NCBI RefSeq assembly: GCF_900104415.1
Contig: NZ_FMXR01000009.1
Location: 1 to 64,000, forward strand
Direction: 5' to 3'
From: Eubacterium oxidoreducens
Lineage (GTDB): Bacteria; Bacillota; Clostridia; Lachnospirales; Lachnospiraceae
DNA: 64,000 nucleotides
Shown here: positions 15,836 to 24,917 of the stretch, piece after piece
How the letters are laid out: each line of letters starts with the position of its first letter
How positions within the stretch are numbered: the first letter of the stretch is position 1
The notes under the pieces: model-generated
Seen by the model: only the letters and a program-made list of their open reading frames with translations
What the model was told of the DNA's origin: nothing
The model's database searches: none
Program-made: the position numbers and the translations under genes

Positions 15836-17092
15836 TTATTTATTATCCTTTTTATCTAATTCTTCATTTGCCTTTTCAATTGCCTGTGTAAAATCATATA
15901 TAAGGTCTTCTGCATCCTCTATACCTACGCTTATCCTGATTGTATCTTCATAGACTCCTGCAGCTTCCTGCTGTGCCTTGTCTGAATGTATATACAGTGT
16001 TGACTGAGGATGAATTGCAAGAGTTCTGATATCGCCAATATTACTAGCTATATGGACATATTTCAGGTTATTAATTACTTTATAAGCCTTTTCTCTAGAG
16101 CCAACACGTATTGTCAGGATTGCTCCTCCGTTTCCATTAAGCTCTGTCTTATATAGCTCATGGTATGGGTGACTATTAAGAGACAGATAATTAACTGTAA
16201 TCCCATCTATCTCGTTAAGTGCTCTTGCCAGCTTGTCTGCATTTTCATTAACTCTCTGCATTCTGAGCCCTAGTGTCTCCATTCCTATTATGTTGTAATA
16301 GGCATTCTGCGGAGCAAGACAACTTCCAAAATTCTCCCATGTATCTGTTCTAAGTCTTACCATGTATGCCATGTTCTGATATTTACTAAAATCTTCAAGG
16401 GCCCTGAACTTATCAAAATCCCATTTAAACTTGCCACTATCAACTATTATTCCACTTATTGAATTGCCTCCGCCATTTATATACTTGGACGATGAATGAA
16501 CTACTATATCCGCTCCCAGCTTAATAGGATTAATTACTGCCGGTGTTGCAGTAGTACTGTCAACAATAAGCGGTATATTATGTTCATGTGCAAATTCAGA
16601 AATACTCTTTATATCCAGAACATTTAGAGCTGGATTACTGACTACTTCTCCAAATATTACTCTAGTTCTGTCATTTATTACTTTGCTGGCATTCTCTTTA
16701 GTAAGTGGATTTACAAAATGAGTTTTTATTCCAAATTTTTCCAGATCCTTGAATAAATCCAGTGTTCCTCCATATAATCCAGAACTTGTAATAATCTCAT
16801 CCCCTGCAGTCAGTATATTAATAAGTGATAATGTAACAGCTGCCATCCCAGAGCTACAGGCTAGGGCGGAAGATCCGCCCTCTAATTCACATACCCTCTG
16901 CTCAAATGCTGCGACTGTAGGATTACCGATTCTGGTGTATGCATATCCCATTGCTTTATGTGTAAATACCTTTTCTTGCTGCTCAGCACTTTCATAGGCA
17001 AATGCGCTGACCTGTGCTATCGCTGGAAGGGTCGCTCCATCGCTATATGGCTGTATACTCTTACCATGTAACAGCTTTGTATTAAAATTCAT
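15836..17092 (-). CDS. metY: O-acetylhomoserine sulfhydrylase
   Basis: A 418-residue PLP enzyme of the Cys/Met metabolism family that makes homocysteine and acetate from O-acetylhomoserine. Features: YTRIGNPTV near 52, ACSSGMAA near 78, the cofactor-stacking SSGLYGG near 103, DST near 178 and PLP-binding Lys203 in HSSSKYINGGGN. The start is supported by GGGGG upstream. In this cluster the sulfur likely comes from the carrier thiocarboxylate instead of, or in addition to, free sulfide; this is taken from the known Wolinella arrangement. A 116-base gap separates it from cysN and could hold an internal promoter. Confidence 0.95.
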   Translation of the reverse strand: MNFNTKLLHGKSIQPYSDGATLPAIAQVSAFAYESAEQQEKVFTHKAMGYAYTRIGNPTVAAFEQRVCELEGGSSALACSSGMAAVTLSLINILTAGDEIITSSGLYGGTLDLFKDLEKFGIKTHFVNPLTKENASKVINDRTRVIFGEVVSNPALNVLDIKSISEFAHEHNIPLIVDSTTATPAVINPIKLGADIVVHSSSKYINGGGNSISGIIVDSGKFKWDFDKFRALEDFSKYQNMAYMVRLRTDTWENFGSCLAPQNAYYNIIGMETLGLRMQRVNENADKLARALNEIDGITVNYLSLNSHPYHELYKTELNGNGGAILTIRVGSREKAYKVINNLKYVHIASNIGDIRTLAIHPQSTLYIHSDKAQQEAAGVYEDTIRISVGIEDAEDLIYDFTQAIEKANEELDKKDNK

Positions 17093-17208
17093 ATAATCCC
17101 CCTTTCCATTTATAATTTTTGAATTCTAGATAATGGTACATCCTATATGGCAGTAACTGTTAATACATATAAACTATACCTTGCTATAATCATTTGCTAT
17201 AACCGTTA

Positions 17209-18855
17209 TCAGATATAATCAGCATTTCTGGAAATGCTCTCTGTATTAGAAGATATCTTTCTGACATATTCATATATTGATTCAATATCTGTTCCGGTTA
17301 GCGCAGACCATTTATTGTAATAATTCTCTGAGCCTATGGAATTTCTGATTTCAGTAGTGTCAGTACCCTTTGCAACAACGTACAATACAATTACACCGGC
17401 CTGCTGAAGAGCTCTTAGAACCTTTATGTCAGTTGCTGTATCTATGTTCTGATACAGATAAGCGTGTCTACTGTCTGACAGAAGTCTTAATTCTACTGCT
17501 CTTGCCTTATCATAGGTCAAATCTGGTTCCTGCAGTGCAACTTCTACTACTGCGGATTTATGACCAATAAGTGCTGCCCTTTTATCCGGTGTAAGAACTG
17601 TATCATCTGATTCTGCCTCTGATATTCCTGTTACTATTCCGCATGCAGAAGTCATATTGGTCACACGGTCAATCAATATCAGCTCTCCCAGAGTCTTATG
17701 CTCCTTGAAGATGTCTACAACAATTTTGTCTGCAAAAGAAATATTGACAGAAGCTATTTCATTTTTGCTAAGAGAATTTGTTACCTGCTCCTCTCCAGTA
17801 TTAACATTTATAGAGTAGATAATATCTGTAAGTGTGGCAGGAATTGTTTTGGTTCCCAGTTTTACAAGAAAGTTTCCGTCTTTCAGAAGGTCTGTATCAT
17901 CCATCCATAGAATCGTTGCCGATACAGATGATGCGATTTTAACTCCGCTTTCTCTTTCCAGAACGCTTCCTCTTGATACATCAATTTCTCTGTCAAGCTG
18001 CAAAGTAACGGGCTGTCCAACTGTTGCTGTATTCTGGTTGTTTCCAGCTACTATAAGTGACTTAACATGCGCTTTTTCCTTACCAGGAAGTGCTACTATC
18101 TCATCACCTACAGAGATTTTTCCAGATTCTATCTGACCTTGAAATCCTCTAAATGTATGGTCAGGACGGCAAACTCTCTGAACCGGGAGATAGAATCCTT
18201 TTTCTACTACAGTATCTTCCACATCTATCTGTTCAAGATATTCAAGAAGTGCTGGTCCTTCATACCATGAAGTATTAGTACTTCTGACAGTTACATTGTC
18301 TCCTTCTGTCGCAGATACAGGTATCAGCTTGACGCTGTGAAGATTAAGTTCTCTTGAAAGCTCCTGTACCTGTTCAGATATCTCCTCAAAACGTTCTCTG
18401 CTATATCCCACAAGATCCATCTTGTTGATTGCAAAGACAAAGAATTTGATTCCCATAAGAGCACAGATTCTGGCATGTCTTCTTGTCTGCACCAACACGC
18501 CCTGTTTGGCATCAATAAGAATAACAGCAAGGTCTGCAAATGATGCTCCAACAGCCATATTTCTCGTATACTCCTCATGTCCTGGAGTATCAGCTACAAT
18601 GAAACTTCTGTTATCTGTAGTGAAGTATCTGTAGGCTACATCAATTGTGATGCCCTGCTCTCTTTCTGCCATAAGACCATCTAACAAAAGTGAATAGTCT
18701 ATTTCTCCACCTCTGCTTCCTACTTTTGAATCTAGTAACAGGGCTTTTTCCTGATCTGCATATAGCAGCTTGGAATCATATAATATGTGTCCTATGAGTG
18801 TTGATTTTCCATCATCAACACTTCCGCAAGTTATAAATTTAAGAAGTCCTTTCAT
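17209..18855 (-). CDS. cysN: Sulfate adenylyltransferase large subunit with degenerate APS-kinase-like tail
   Basis: A 548-residue GTPase subunit of ATP sulfurylase; it drives sulfate activation to APS together with CysD. The GTPase motifs are GSVDDGKS at 11-18, DTPGHEEYTRNMA, and NKMDLVGY, followed by EF-Tu-like beta-barrels. E. coli CysN ends near 475. Here about 120 more residues (from about 427) align in layout with APS kinase, but the P-loop is gone: GHKSAVVEVAL leads into QEPDLTYDK where a glycine-rich GKS loop should be. The ATG at 18855 lies two bases after the cysD stop; an upstream ATG at 18909 falls inside cysD. Confidence 0.94.
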   Translation of the reverse strand: MKGLLKFITCGSVDDGKSTLIGHILYDSKLLYADQEKALLLDSKVGSRGGEIDYSLLLDGLMAEREQGITIDVAYRYFTTDNRSFIVADTPGHEEYTRNMAVGASFADLAVILIDAKQGVLVQTRRHARICALMGIKFFVFAINKMDLVGYSRERFEEISEQVQELSRELNLHSVKLIPVSATEGDNVTVRSTNTSWYEGPALLEYLEQIDVEDTVVEKGFYLPVQRVCRPDHTFRGFQGQIESGKISVGDEIVALPGKEKAHVKSLIVAGNNQNTATVGQPVTLQLDREIDVSRGSVLERESGVKIASSVSATILWMDDTDLLKDGNFLVKLGTKTIPATLTDIIYSINVNTGEEQVTNSLSKNEIASVNISFADKIVVDIFKEHKTLGELILIDRVTNMTSACGIVTGISEAESDDTVLTPDKRAALIGHKSAVVEVALQEPDLTYDKARAVELRLLSDSRHAYLYQNIDTATDIKVLRALQQAGVIVLYVVAKGTDTTEIRNSIGSENYYNKWSALTGTDIESIYEYVRKISSNTESISRNADYI

Positions 18856-18856
18856 C

Positions 18857-19759
18857 CTAGAAATAGCCCTCCTTCTTTCTCTTCTCCATGCTGGCCACTC
18901 CGCCATCATGATCTATTACTCTGCTGGTTCTCTCTGACTCAACCGAACTAAGTGTCTCTTCTATAATTTCATCAAGTGTAGATGCCTTTGATTCAACCCC
19001 GCCTGTTAATGGATAGCATCCAAGTGTTCTGAATCTGACACTCTTATACTCTATTTTTTCTCCATCTCTGAGCTTAAATCTGTCATCGTCTACCATAATA
19101 ATGTTGCCGTCTCTTTCGATAACAGGTCTTTCCTTGGCAAAATATAATGGAACTATTTCAATCTGCTCTCTCTGGATATATTGCCATATATCTTTTTCAG
19201 TCCAGTTAGATATTGGAAATACTCTTATGCTCTCGCCTTTGTGAATCTGTGCATTATATAGCTTCCACATCTCAGGCCTCTGATTTTTGGGATCCCATGC
19301 CTGCGCTTCATTTCTAAATGAAAAGATTCTCTCTTTAGCTCTGGACTTCTCTTCATCTCGTCTTCCTCCACCAAATGCTGCTGTAAATTTGTATTTGGCA
19401 AGTGCCTGTTTAAGTGCCTGTGTCTTCATGATGTCTGTATATGCTGAGCCATGATCAAATGGATTTATACCATCTTTTACTCCCTGCTCATTGGTATGCA
19501 CAAGCATCTCTATTCCATACTTCTCTGCTACATGATCTCTGAACTCAATCATTTCGTGGAATTTCCATGTTGTATCTACATGTAAAAAAGGAAATGGTGG
19601 CTTTTCAGGATAAAAGGCCTTGAGCGCAAGATGTAACATTACCGAGCTGTCCTTTCCTATTGAGTACAGCATTACTGGATTCTCACATTCAGCAGCTACT
19701 TCTCGTATTATGTATATAGCTTCTGCTTCAAGAGCATCCAGATGTGATAAATTTCCCAT
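18857..19759 (-). CDS. cysD: Sulfate adenylyltransferase small subunit
   Basis: A 300-residue PP-loop protein that adenylates sulfate to APS with GTP-driven help from CysN. The PP-loop is visible as [21 protein letters not shown] near 33. Further conserved stretches are [34 protein letters not shown] and [12 protein letters not shown]. Length is standard. It is followed after two bases by cysN, and its last codons hold the AAGGAGG ribosome site that cysN uses. Together with aprBA upstream it defines sulfate assimilation through APS. Confidence 0.97.
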   Translation of the reverse strand: MGNLSHLDALEAEAIYIIREVAAECENPVMLYSIGKDSSVMLHLALKAFYPEKPPFPFLHVDTTWKFHEMIEFRDHVAEKYGIEMLVHTNEQGVKDGINPFDHGSAYTDIMKTQALKQALAKYKFTAAFGGGRRDEEKSRAKERIFSFRNEAQAWDPKNQRPEMWKLYNAQIHKGESIRVFPISNWTEKDIWQYIQREQIEIVPLYFAKERPVIERDGNIIMVDDDRFKLRDGEKIEYKSVRFRTLGCYPLTGGVESKASTLDEIIEETLSSVESERTSRVIDHDGGVASMEKRKKEGYF

Positions 19760-19772
19760 AATTTATATCTCC

Positions 19773-20090
19773 TTAGTATTTATTTGATTTCTGCGTATCT
19801 ATTACAATTACTCTTTCAACTTTGTCCGGACTTATTACTTTCCAAGTGACCGTTCTATTGTCATCACCATATGTATATGTAAGAGTGCTGCCTCTTCCCC
19901 CTATATCAGCTCCGAGGAAAAACTTAACAGCTTCAACCTTGCATTCCTTAAGACATGAGGTACATCCCCAACAGTCTTCCGGATGTCTGATAACTGCTTT
20001 ATGATCTGTAATCTTAAGCAGATTACCCGGACATACATCAGCGCATTTTCCACATCCCACACACTTATTCCTGTCTATGAATATGCTCAT
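19773..20090 (-). CDS. aprB: APS reductase beta subunit, ferredoxin type
   Basis: A 105-residue protein with two 4Fe-4S motifs: [12 protein letters not shown] near 11 and [11 protein letters not shown] near 41. A short C-terminal tail, [21 protein letters not shown], resembles that of adenylylsulfate reductase beta subunits. The dissimilatory version is about 150 residues, so this is a short form. It passes electrons to the FAD of AprA, encoded 15 bases upstream. Its place before cysD-cysN indicates use in assimilation. Confidence 0.9.
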   Translation of the reverse strand: MSIFIDRNKCVGCGKCADVCPGNLLKITDHKAVIRHPEDCWGCTSCLKECKVEAVKFFLGADIGGRGSTLTYTYGDDNRTVTWKVISPDKVERVIVIDTQKSNKY

Positions 20091-20105
20091 ACCGAAGCCA
20101 CCTCC

Positions 20106-21872
20106 TTATGCGCTGTACCTTGCCAATATTGAAGGATCTGTGTAGTGTCCATCAGTTCCTTTAATATGCTCTACAAGATTTCTCTCTATTATCTCTATCT
20201 CTCCATCTGGAAGCCTTCTGGAATTAACATATTTGAGCCATTTACTGCTCTTATCTGGATAATCTGTATTTTCTGCGAAACTATGCCATCTTGTTTCTTT
20301 TCGTGCCTTCAGATGAGCTATAACATTTAAACATACGATAAGTCTTTCTCTTATTTCATATATTCTGAGAAGATCATCCATATCTACTGCTCTTAGCTGT
20401 GGCAATATTCTCTGAAGTCTTTCTATATGTTCTCTTGCAAGGCCCAGTTCCGCTTCGTTATATTGATAGTTTCTGGATATTCCACCTGCATATTCATCCA
20501 TTGCTTTCTGCATGGCCATTTCCATCTGGTCTATAGTAATAGTTGCTACAAAGTCTTCTACGTTATCTTTATTTTTCAGATATGATTCATATTCTCTAAA
20601 TTTATCTGTAACTATCTGCCTTATAAACAAATCTATATTTTCAGTAACATCTTTTTGGGTTTCTAATCGTCTCTTACTATCTATGTCTTGTGCAATCGCT
20701 TCAGCAGCTATTTCGCCCTCTGCCAGTGCACCTGTAACATATTTCTGTGGTGCGCCTCCAGCAACATCTCCAGCAGCATACAGTCCCTTTATAGTTGTGC
20801 GCCTGTCGTTATCTACCCAGAATCCGCTTGCTGTATGCCCTCCAACTATATACGGTTCCGTACCTTCTATTTCAACTGGTTTGCCTTTCGGTCCTGCACC
20901 TGACTCCAGCCACTTAAGTGTCTGACTAGGTGCCATATTGAGGTATGCCTTATACAAGTCCTCTTCCTGTTCACTACTGATATGAGTCGTATCCAGATAA
21001 CATGGTCCTCGCCCTTCTCTGTTCTCTGTGACCGTTCCGTACAATCTGTTAGATGTTGTGATTCCATATTTAGATTCATATACTTCACCTCTGGAATTGG
21101 TTTGCTTAGCTCCAACTCCTTGTGCAATCGTTCCCGTAGGAGCAATTGTGTCCTTACATCTAAGTGCTATGAATCTCATCTCAAATGTTGTCATCTCCGC
21201 ACCTGCAAGTATTCCCATTGCATATCCGGCGCCTGTATTAAATGGAGGATACCACATCTTATGTCTTGAGAATCCCGGATTATTAGGTCTGTATAATCCA
21301 GCCGCTCCACCTGTTGCTATGAGAACGTTTACACATTTAAATGAAAAAAATTCCTCACAGGTTGTGCTAAATCCAACAGCTCCATATACAACTCCATCAC
21401 GATATATAAGATCAGTAATATTTACATGATTTAGAATCTGTACATTAGGCTGCTGTCTAACAGCATCTGCAAGGATAGGTTTAATATTTTCTCCATTAAT
21501 CTTGATATTGCGATTTCCCCTGCTGACATACTCTCCATTTGAATCCTTAAGTATTACGAGTCCCAAATCTTCCATAACTTTAGTTACACTATTAAGTCTA
21601 TTGGACATCGATAAGAGCAGGTCTTCACGAACTATTCCATCCGCATCTTTTTTGCAATAATCAACGTATTGTTGTGCAGTCCTGCCTTTAGTAATGTATG
21701 CATTTATCGCATTAACTCCGGCAGCAAGGCATCCGCTTCTCTTAATATTTGCTTTTTCAACTATTATTACTTTTAAGTCTTTATTATTTTGTCCTAAGGT
21801 GTAGGCTGCATAACATCCTGCAGTACCACCACCTATTATCAGAACATCTGCTTCCAGCTCTGTATTATTCAC
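20106..21872 (-). CDS. aprA: APS reductase alpha subunit (FAD)
   Basis: A 588-residue flavoprotein related to AprA and fumarate reductase/succinate dehydrogenase. The FAD-binding fold starts at DVLIIGGGTAGCYAAY (residue 9), with a further FAD segment ATGGAAGLYRPN near 195 and GGHTASGFWVDNDRRT near 344, then AAGDVAGGAPQKYVTGA. It reduces APS to sulfite and AMP. It is the first gene of the 16-gene block. Pairing with short AprB, CysDN and MetY fits an assimilatory role; no sulfate-respiration complexes (QmoABC, DsrAB) are in the window. Confidence 0.93.
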   Translation of the reverse strand: MNNTELEADVLIIGGGTAGCYAAYTLGQNNKDLKVIIVEKANIKRSGCLAAGVNAINAYITKGRTAQQYVDYCKKDADGIVREDLLLSMSNRLNSVTKVMEDLGLVILKDSNGEYVSRGNRNIKINGENIKPILADAVRQQPNVQILNHVNITDLIYRDGVVYGAVGFSTTCEEFFSFKCVNVLIATGGAAGLYRPNNPGFSRHKMWYPPFNTGAGYAMGILAGAEMTTFEMRFIALRCKDTIAPTGTIAQGVGAKQTNSRGEVYESKYGITTSNRLYGTVTENREGRGPCYLDTTHISSEQEEDLYKAYLNMAPSQTLKWLESGAGPKGKPVEIEGTEPYIVGGHTASGFWVDNDRRTTIKGLYAAGDVAGGAPQKYVTGALAEGEIAAEAIAQDIDSKRRLETQKDVTENIDLFIRQIVTDKFREYESYLKNKDNVEDFVATITIDQMEMAMQKAMDEYAGGISRNYQYNEAELGLAREHIERLQRILPQLRAVDMDDLLRIYEIRERLIVCLNVIAHLKARKETRWHSFAENTDYPDKSSKWLKYVNSRRLPDGEIEIIERNLVEHIKGTDGHYTDPSILARYSA

Positions 21873-21889
21873 ACCTCTAATCTCCTACT

Positions 21890-22025
21890 AAATGCTATGA
21901 AAACGTTTACCATCCTTGTGACGTTCTAAATCATACCATATCGCTAGGAATAGGGATAATAGTTTTTTCATATTACTACATATAAGTTTTCGTTATATAT
22001 GTATGTTTCTAATTGTTTGTCCTTA
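21890..22025 (-). promoter_or_regulatory. Likely promoter region of the sulfur-siroheme operon
   Basis: The AT-rich 150 bases before aprA contain, on the minus strand, GGTATGATTT with a usable -10 (TATGAT). The hexamer 17 bases upstream (TATCCC) is a poor -35, which may mean an activator is needed. No SAM or other riboswitch fold was recognised. CCTATTCCTAG next to it could be a regulator site, but I cannot assign it. Confidence 0.35.
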
Positions 22026-22031
22026 AAGCCT

Positions 22032-22277
22032 TTAGATACTTTTATCTGGAAGTTTTAACAAAGCATCAACAACCGGACGAATCATTTGTACCGATTCCAC
22101 CTTGTTAATAGCACAGAGTTTTCGTCCTGCATCCTTACTGGATGCTCCACAATGGTATGCTTGCTCTGTTGATAATCCATAATCGAGTACAATAAGCCTA
22201 TCATGACAATCAGTATTAGGCTTAATTCGAAGCGGTGGATATTGGTTTAGAAAATCGGCCGCAAACCACTGGTTCAA
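22032..22277 (-). pseudogene. C-terminal fragment of an ORF6N-type (phage-like) protein
   Basis: An 81-codon frame whose centre, DRLIVLDYG then AYHCGASSKDAGRK, matches the C-terminal part of ORF6N-domain proteins found in prophages and islands. The N-terminal DNA-binding half is missing: only 22 bases separate the frame from the next gene. The putative ATG has no clear ribosome site. I read it as a truncated remnant, not a working gene. Confidence 0.6.
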
Positions 22278-22299
22278 ATTTTTAATCGAATAATTTTAA

Positions 22300-22662
22300 C
22301 TACATATCCTCAAGACTCTCTATCTTTTTCAGTGCTTCCATATAAGCCATAAGACGCTTCTGCTGTTCTTCCTTGAGATTATGATAATCTTCAATCATCT
22401 GAACATCGCCTGGAGTGAATTTACTTTCTGGACTTGCTGCAGCAATTTCCTCTTCATCCTCAATTCCTTTACCGGTAAGCAATTGTTCCGGTGTAATCTG
22501 TAATACGTTGCAAATGTCCATTATCTTTTCTACAGTAGGATTAGTCTTTCTCTTTTTCCATTCGCTTATGGTACTGGTTGAAATACCTACCTGCTTTGCA
22601 AACTCCGCCTGAGTCATATTGCGTTCTTTCAAAACCTTTATAATTCTTTCGCTGATAATCAT
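22300..22662 (-). CDS. XRE-family helix-turn-helix regulator
   Basis: A 120-residue protein with a clear Cro/C1-type HTH at residues 4-60: LKERNMTQAEFAKQVGIST, then STISEWKKRKTNPTVEKIMD. The C-terminal half is acidic and helical with no known domain. It starts at ATG 22662 behind GAGG. Proteins like this control small phage-derived or defence loci. Its upstream region holds a TTCAC/GTGAA inverted repeat (22683-22715) that could be its operator, and a 64-residue unknown gene is encoded just upstream on the same strand. Confidence 0.85.
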   Translation of the reverse strand: MIISERIIKVLKERNMTQAEFAKQVGISTSTISEWKKRKTNPTVEKIMDICNVLQITPEQLLTGKGIEDEEEIAAASPESKFTPGDVQMIEDYHNLKEEQQKRLMAYMEALKKIESLEDM

Positions 22663-22682
22663 GAGTGATACCTCGCTTTCTG

Positions 22683-22715
22683 TTCACTTATATAACATTC
22701 ATATTGGTGAATTTA
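22683..22715. promoter_or_regulatory. Possible operator of the XRE regulator
   Basis: TTCAC and GTGAA mark the ends of an imperfect inverted repeat, about 20 bases before the XRE start. Weak evidence, offered only because autoregulation is usual in this family. Confidence 0.3.
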
Positions 22716-22747
22716 TTTTACCACGCCTCATGATATCCTTCAATGTT

Positions 22748-22942
22748 CTACTTCGTTTTCTTATTACGGAACTTCATATACGCTTTATAAGATTCATATA
22801 TATATCTTTTTTGAAGATAGACATCAGGATCCAGTAATGAATCAAAATCAATTTCATCAGCGTATTTTGCTATTATATTTCCGATAAAGTTTGCAAGAGA
22901 ACTCCATTCATCTTTGTCTTTTACTATCACTTTATTCTTCAC
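22748..22942 (-). CDS. Small hypothetical protein
   Basis: A 64-residue protein with no recognised domain; helical and charged, with ANFIGNIIAKYADEIDFD in the middle and a basic tail ending KFRNKKTK. The GTG at 22942 follows AAGGGGATAACT, a strong ribosome site, while an ATG at 22981 does not. It precedes the XRE regulator by 85 bases and may belong to the same small accessory unit. Function unknown. Confidence 0.55.
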   Translation of the reverse strand: MKNKVIVKDKDEWSSLANFIGNIIAKYADEIDFDSLLDPDVYLQKRYIYESYKAYMKFRNKKTK

Positions 22943-23018
22943 AGTTATCCCCTTCCTTGAATGAGATTTTTGGCCTTTCACAAATTAGCAAGCAGTGCAT
23001 CGGTGTACACCTGTGCGT

Positions 23019-23047
23019 TTGTCTCGTCATATAAAATGCGATATAAT
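23019..23047 (+). promoter_or_regulatory. Sigma-A promoter of the FIST-GGDEF gene
   Basis: TTGTCT, a 17-base spacer, then TATAAT. It lies 41 bases before the start codon, with AGGAG nine bases upstream of that start. Confidence 0.75.
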
Positions 23048-23088
23048 ATAGATGTATAAATGTTTATTCTCACACTAGGAGATTATCT

Positions 23089-24864
23089 ATGGTACAAAAG
23101 ACTTATTCTTTCACCAACTATGAGGAATTGTTACCAATACTTGATGAAATTAAGACAGGCAGCAATTACAATTCTGCAAGCGGTGTCCTGATACAAATGT
23201 TTAATCCACGTCTTGATATTGATGAGCAGGCTGTTGTGGTGACCATTAATGAGCAGTGCCCAAAAGCCTGCGTCACCGGTATGACTGCAGCCAATATCGC
23301 CGATGTAAAATATGACATTTCCGACAGACCAATACAGCTTTCGGTATCCTACTTCTTTAAGACAACGCTTACATATCTTGAATATGATCTTAATGAAACC
23401 ACTGCATTCGTGGCAGGTCGAAAAACTAACGAGGTACTTGAAAACACGCCTGATGCCTGCGCCATGCAGATAGTCTATGCTTCAAATCGTTCCACCATAA
23501 CCACCTTTACCAGGGAATTTTTGCACCATGAAATACCAGTCTTTGGTGCCAAGGCCGGACGCAGTATCAGAGCTCTCAATCAGAATCATGTCTATGGAAA
23601 AAACTGTTATGACAACGCTATTATTGCTGTGATTTTCTGCAGTGAAGACCTAAGTGTTTATGTCGAGCACAATCTTGGATGGCAGGAGATTGGTATGGAG
23701 ATGGCCATCACAAAAGTAGATGGAGACCACATCATCACAGAAATAGACGGAAAGCCTGCAGTAGAGATTTATGAAAAATATTTAAATGTAAAACCGGGAC
23801 GTTATTTTGTTCAGAATGTCTGTGAATTTCCTCTGATCCTTCATCGCAATGACATTCTAATGGCCAGGGTTCCATCTGGCTGTGACGATAAAGGAGCCCT
23901 TCACTTTACAACTGACGTCTATCCCGGGGAGCACTTCCGTCTGTCCTATGCAGATCCTGTAAAGCTTGGACGTCTGTCAGCCCAGTCAGTAAGAGATCTT
24001 AAGTTTTTTGCTCCAGAAGCTTTATATGTGTTTGAATGTGGAAACCGAATGAGATTCTTAAAGCAGGGATATCAGGAAGAACTTGAAAGGTACAAGTCCG
24101 TTGTTCCTCAGATGTCTTTTACCACAGGATATGCGGAGATCATGGTGACACCAGACAGGCAGGGCGGCGACCTTAGCAGTGCACTTGTGGCTGTTGGCAT
24201 GAAAGAAGAAGGCCATAAGAATCAGATAATCCCATGCAGGAGTATCGATACCAATTTCTTTGATGACTGCACAGAACTCTCCCAGAGTCAGAACGTCGAG
24301 ATTCCATTTATCGATCGCATCCTGATCTTCCTTGAAAGCATGTCAAAAGAGCTTGATGACTTTAACAAAGAACTTGGAAAGATAGCAACTACAGACAGAC
24401 TGACTCAGGTCTTTAACCGCTGGGAACTTGATAATAAGATATCTGCGGCCATGGAGCAGAAACAGACAGATTCAGAAAAAGAGTTTGCTCTTCTATTCAT
24501 GGATATAGATCACTTCAAGCAGGTCAACGATACCTTTGGCCATGACGCTGGAGATGAAGTCCTTAGAAGCACTGTAAACCTGGTAAGAAACGAACTGAAA
24601 GAGGACTATGTATTTGGCAGATGGGGAGGCGAAGAATTTCTGTGCATGCTTCCTGCATCCAAGGAGGAAGCCCTTGAGTTCGCAGAGACAATACGAAGCC
24701 TTATCGATGAAGCCTACTTTGTAAATGTAAAACACGTAACCATCAGCATCGGTGTAACTATGGCAAAAGAAACAGATACCAAGGACAGCTTTATAAAAAG
24801 AGCTGACGATGGACTTTATGAGGCAAAGGAAACAGGAAGAAACAAGGTTGTATTTAAAGAATAA
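23089..24864 (+). CDS. FIST-domain sensor diguanylate cyclase
   Basis: A 591-residue cytoplasmic signalling protein. Residues 30-390 are FIST N- and C-type sensory domains (GAKAGRS near 155, ALVAVGMKEEG near 370), which are thought to bind small ligands such as amino acids. A short linker helix leads to a GGDEF cyclase from about 425, with the metal-binding MDIDHFKQVNDTFGHDAGD and the active loop GRWGGEEF. The sequence before it reads LKED, so the usual RxxD product-inhibition site is missing. It should make cyclic di-GMP in response to a ligand. There is no membrane segment. It has its own promoter and terminator. Confidence 0.92.
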   Translation: MVQKTYSFTNYEELLPILDEIKTGSNYNSASGVLIQMFNPRLDIDEQAVVVTINEQCPKACVTGMTAANIADVKYDISDRPIQLSVSYFFKTTLTYLEYDLNETTAFVAGRKTNEVLENTPDACAMQIVYASNRSTITTFTREFLHHEIPVFGAKAGRSIRALNQNHVYGKNCYDNAIIAVIFCSEDLSVYVEHNLGWQEIGMEMAITKVDGDHIITEIDGKPAVEIYEKYLNVKPGRYFVQNVCEFPLILHRNDILMARVPSGCDDKGALHFTTDVYPGEHFRLSYADPVKLGRLSAQSVRDLKFFAPEALYVFECGNRMRFLKQGYQEELERYKSVVPQMSFTTGYAEIMVTPDRQGGDLSSALVAVGMKEEGHKNQIIPCRSIDTNFFDDCTELSQSQNVEIPFIDRILIFLESMSKELDDFNKELGKIATTDRLTQVFNRWELDNKISAAMEQKQTDSEKEFALLFMDIDHFKQVNDTFGHDAGDEVLRSTVNLVRNELKEDYVFGRWGGEEFLCMLPASKEEALEFAETIRSLIDEAYFVNVKHVTISIGVTMAKETDTKDSFIKRADDGLYEAKETGRNKVVFKE

Positions 24865-24917
24865 CAATCTAACTCACCAGTAACGCAATCAGAGGGGCCG
24901 GCCCTCAGAGTGAAGAC

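Noticed and set aside
21890-22030. SAM riboswitch or T-box upstream of the sulfur operon
   Set aside because: The leader is short and I could not find the conserved stems or terminator of either class.
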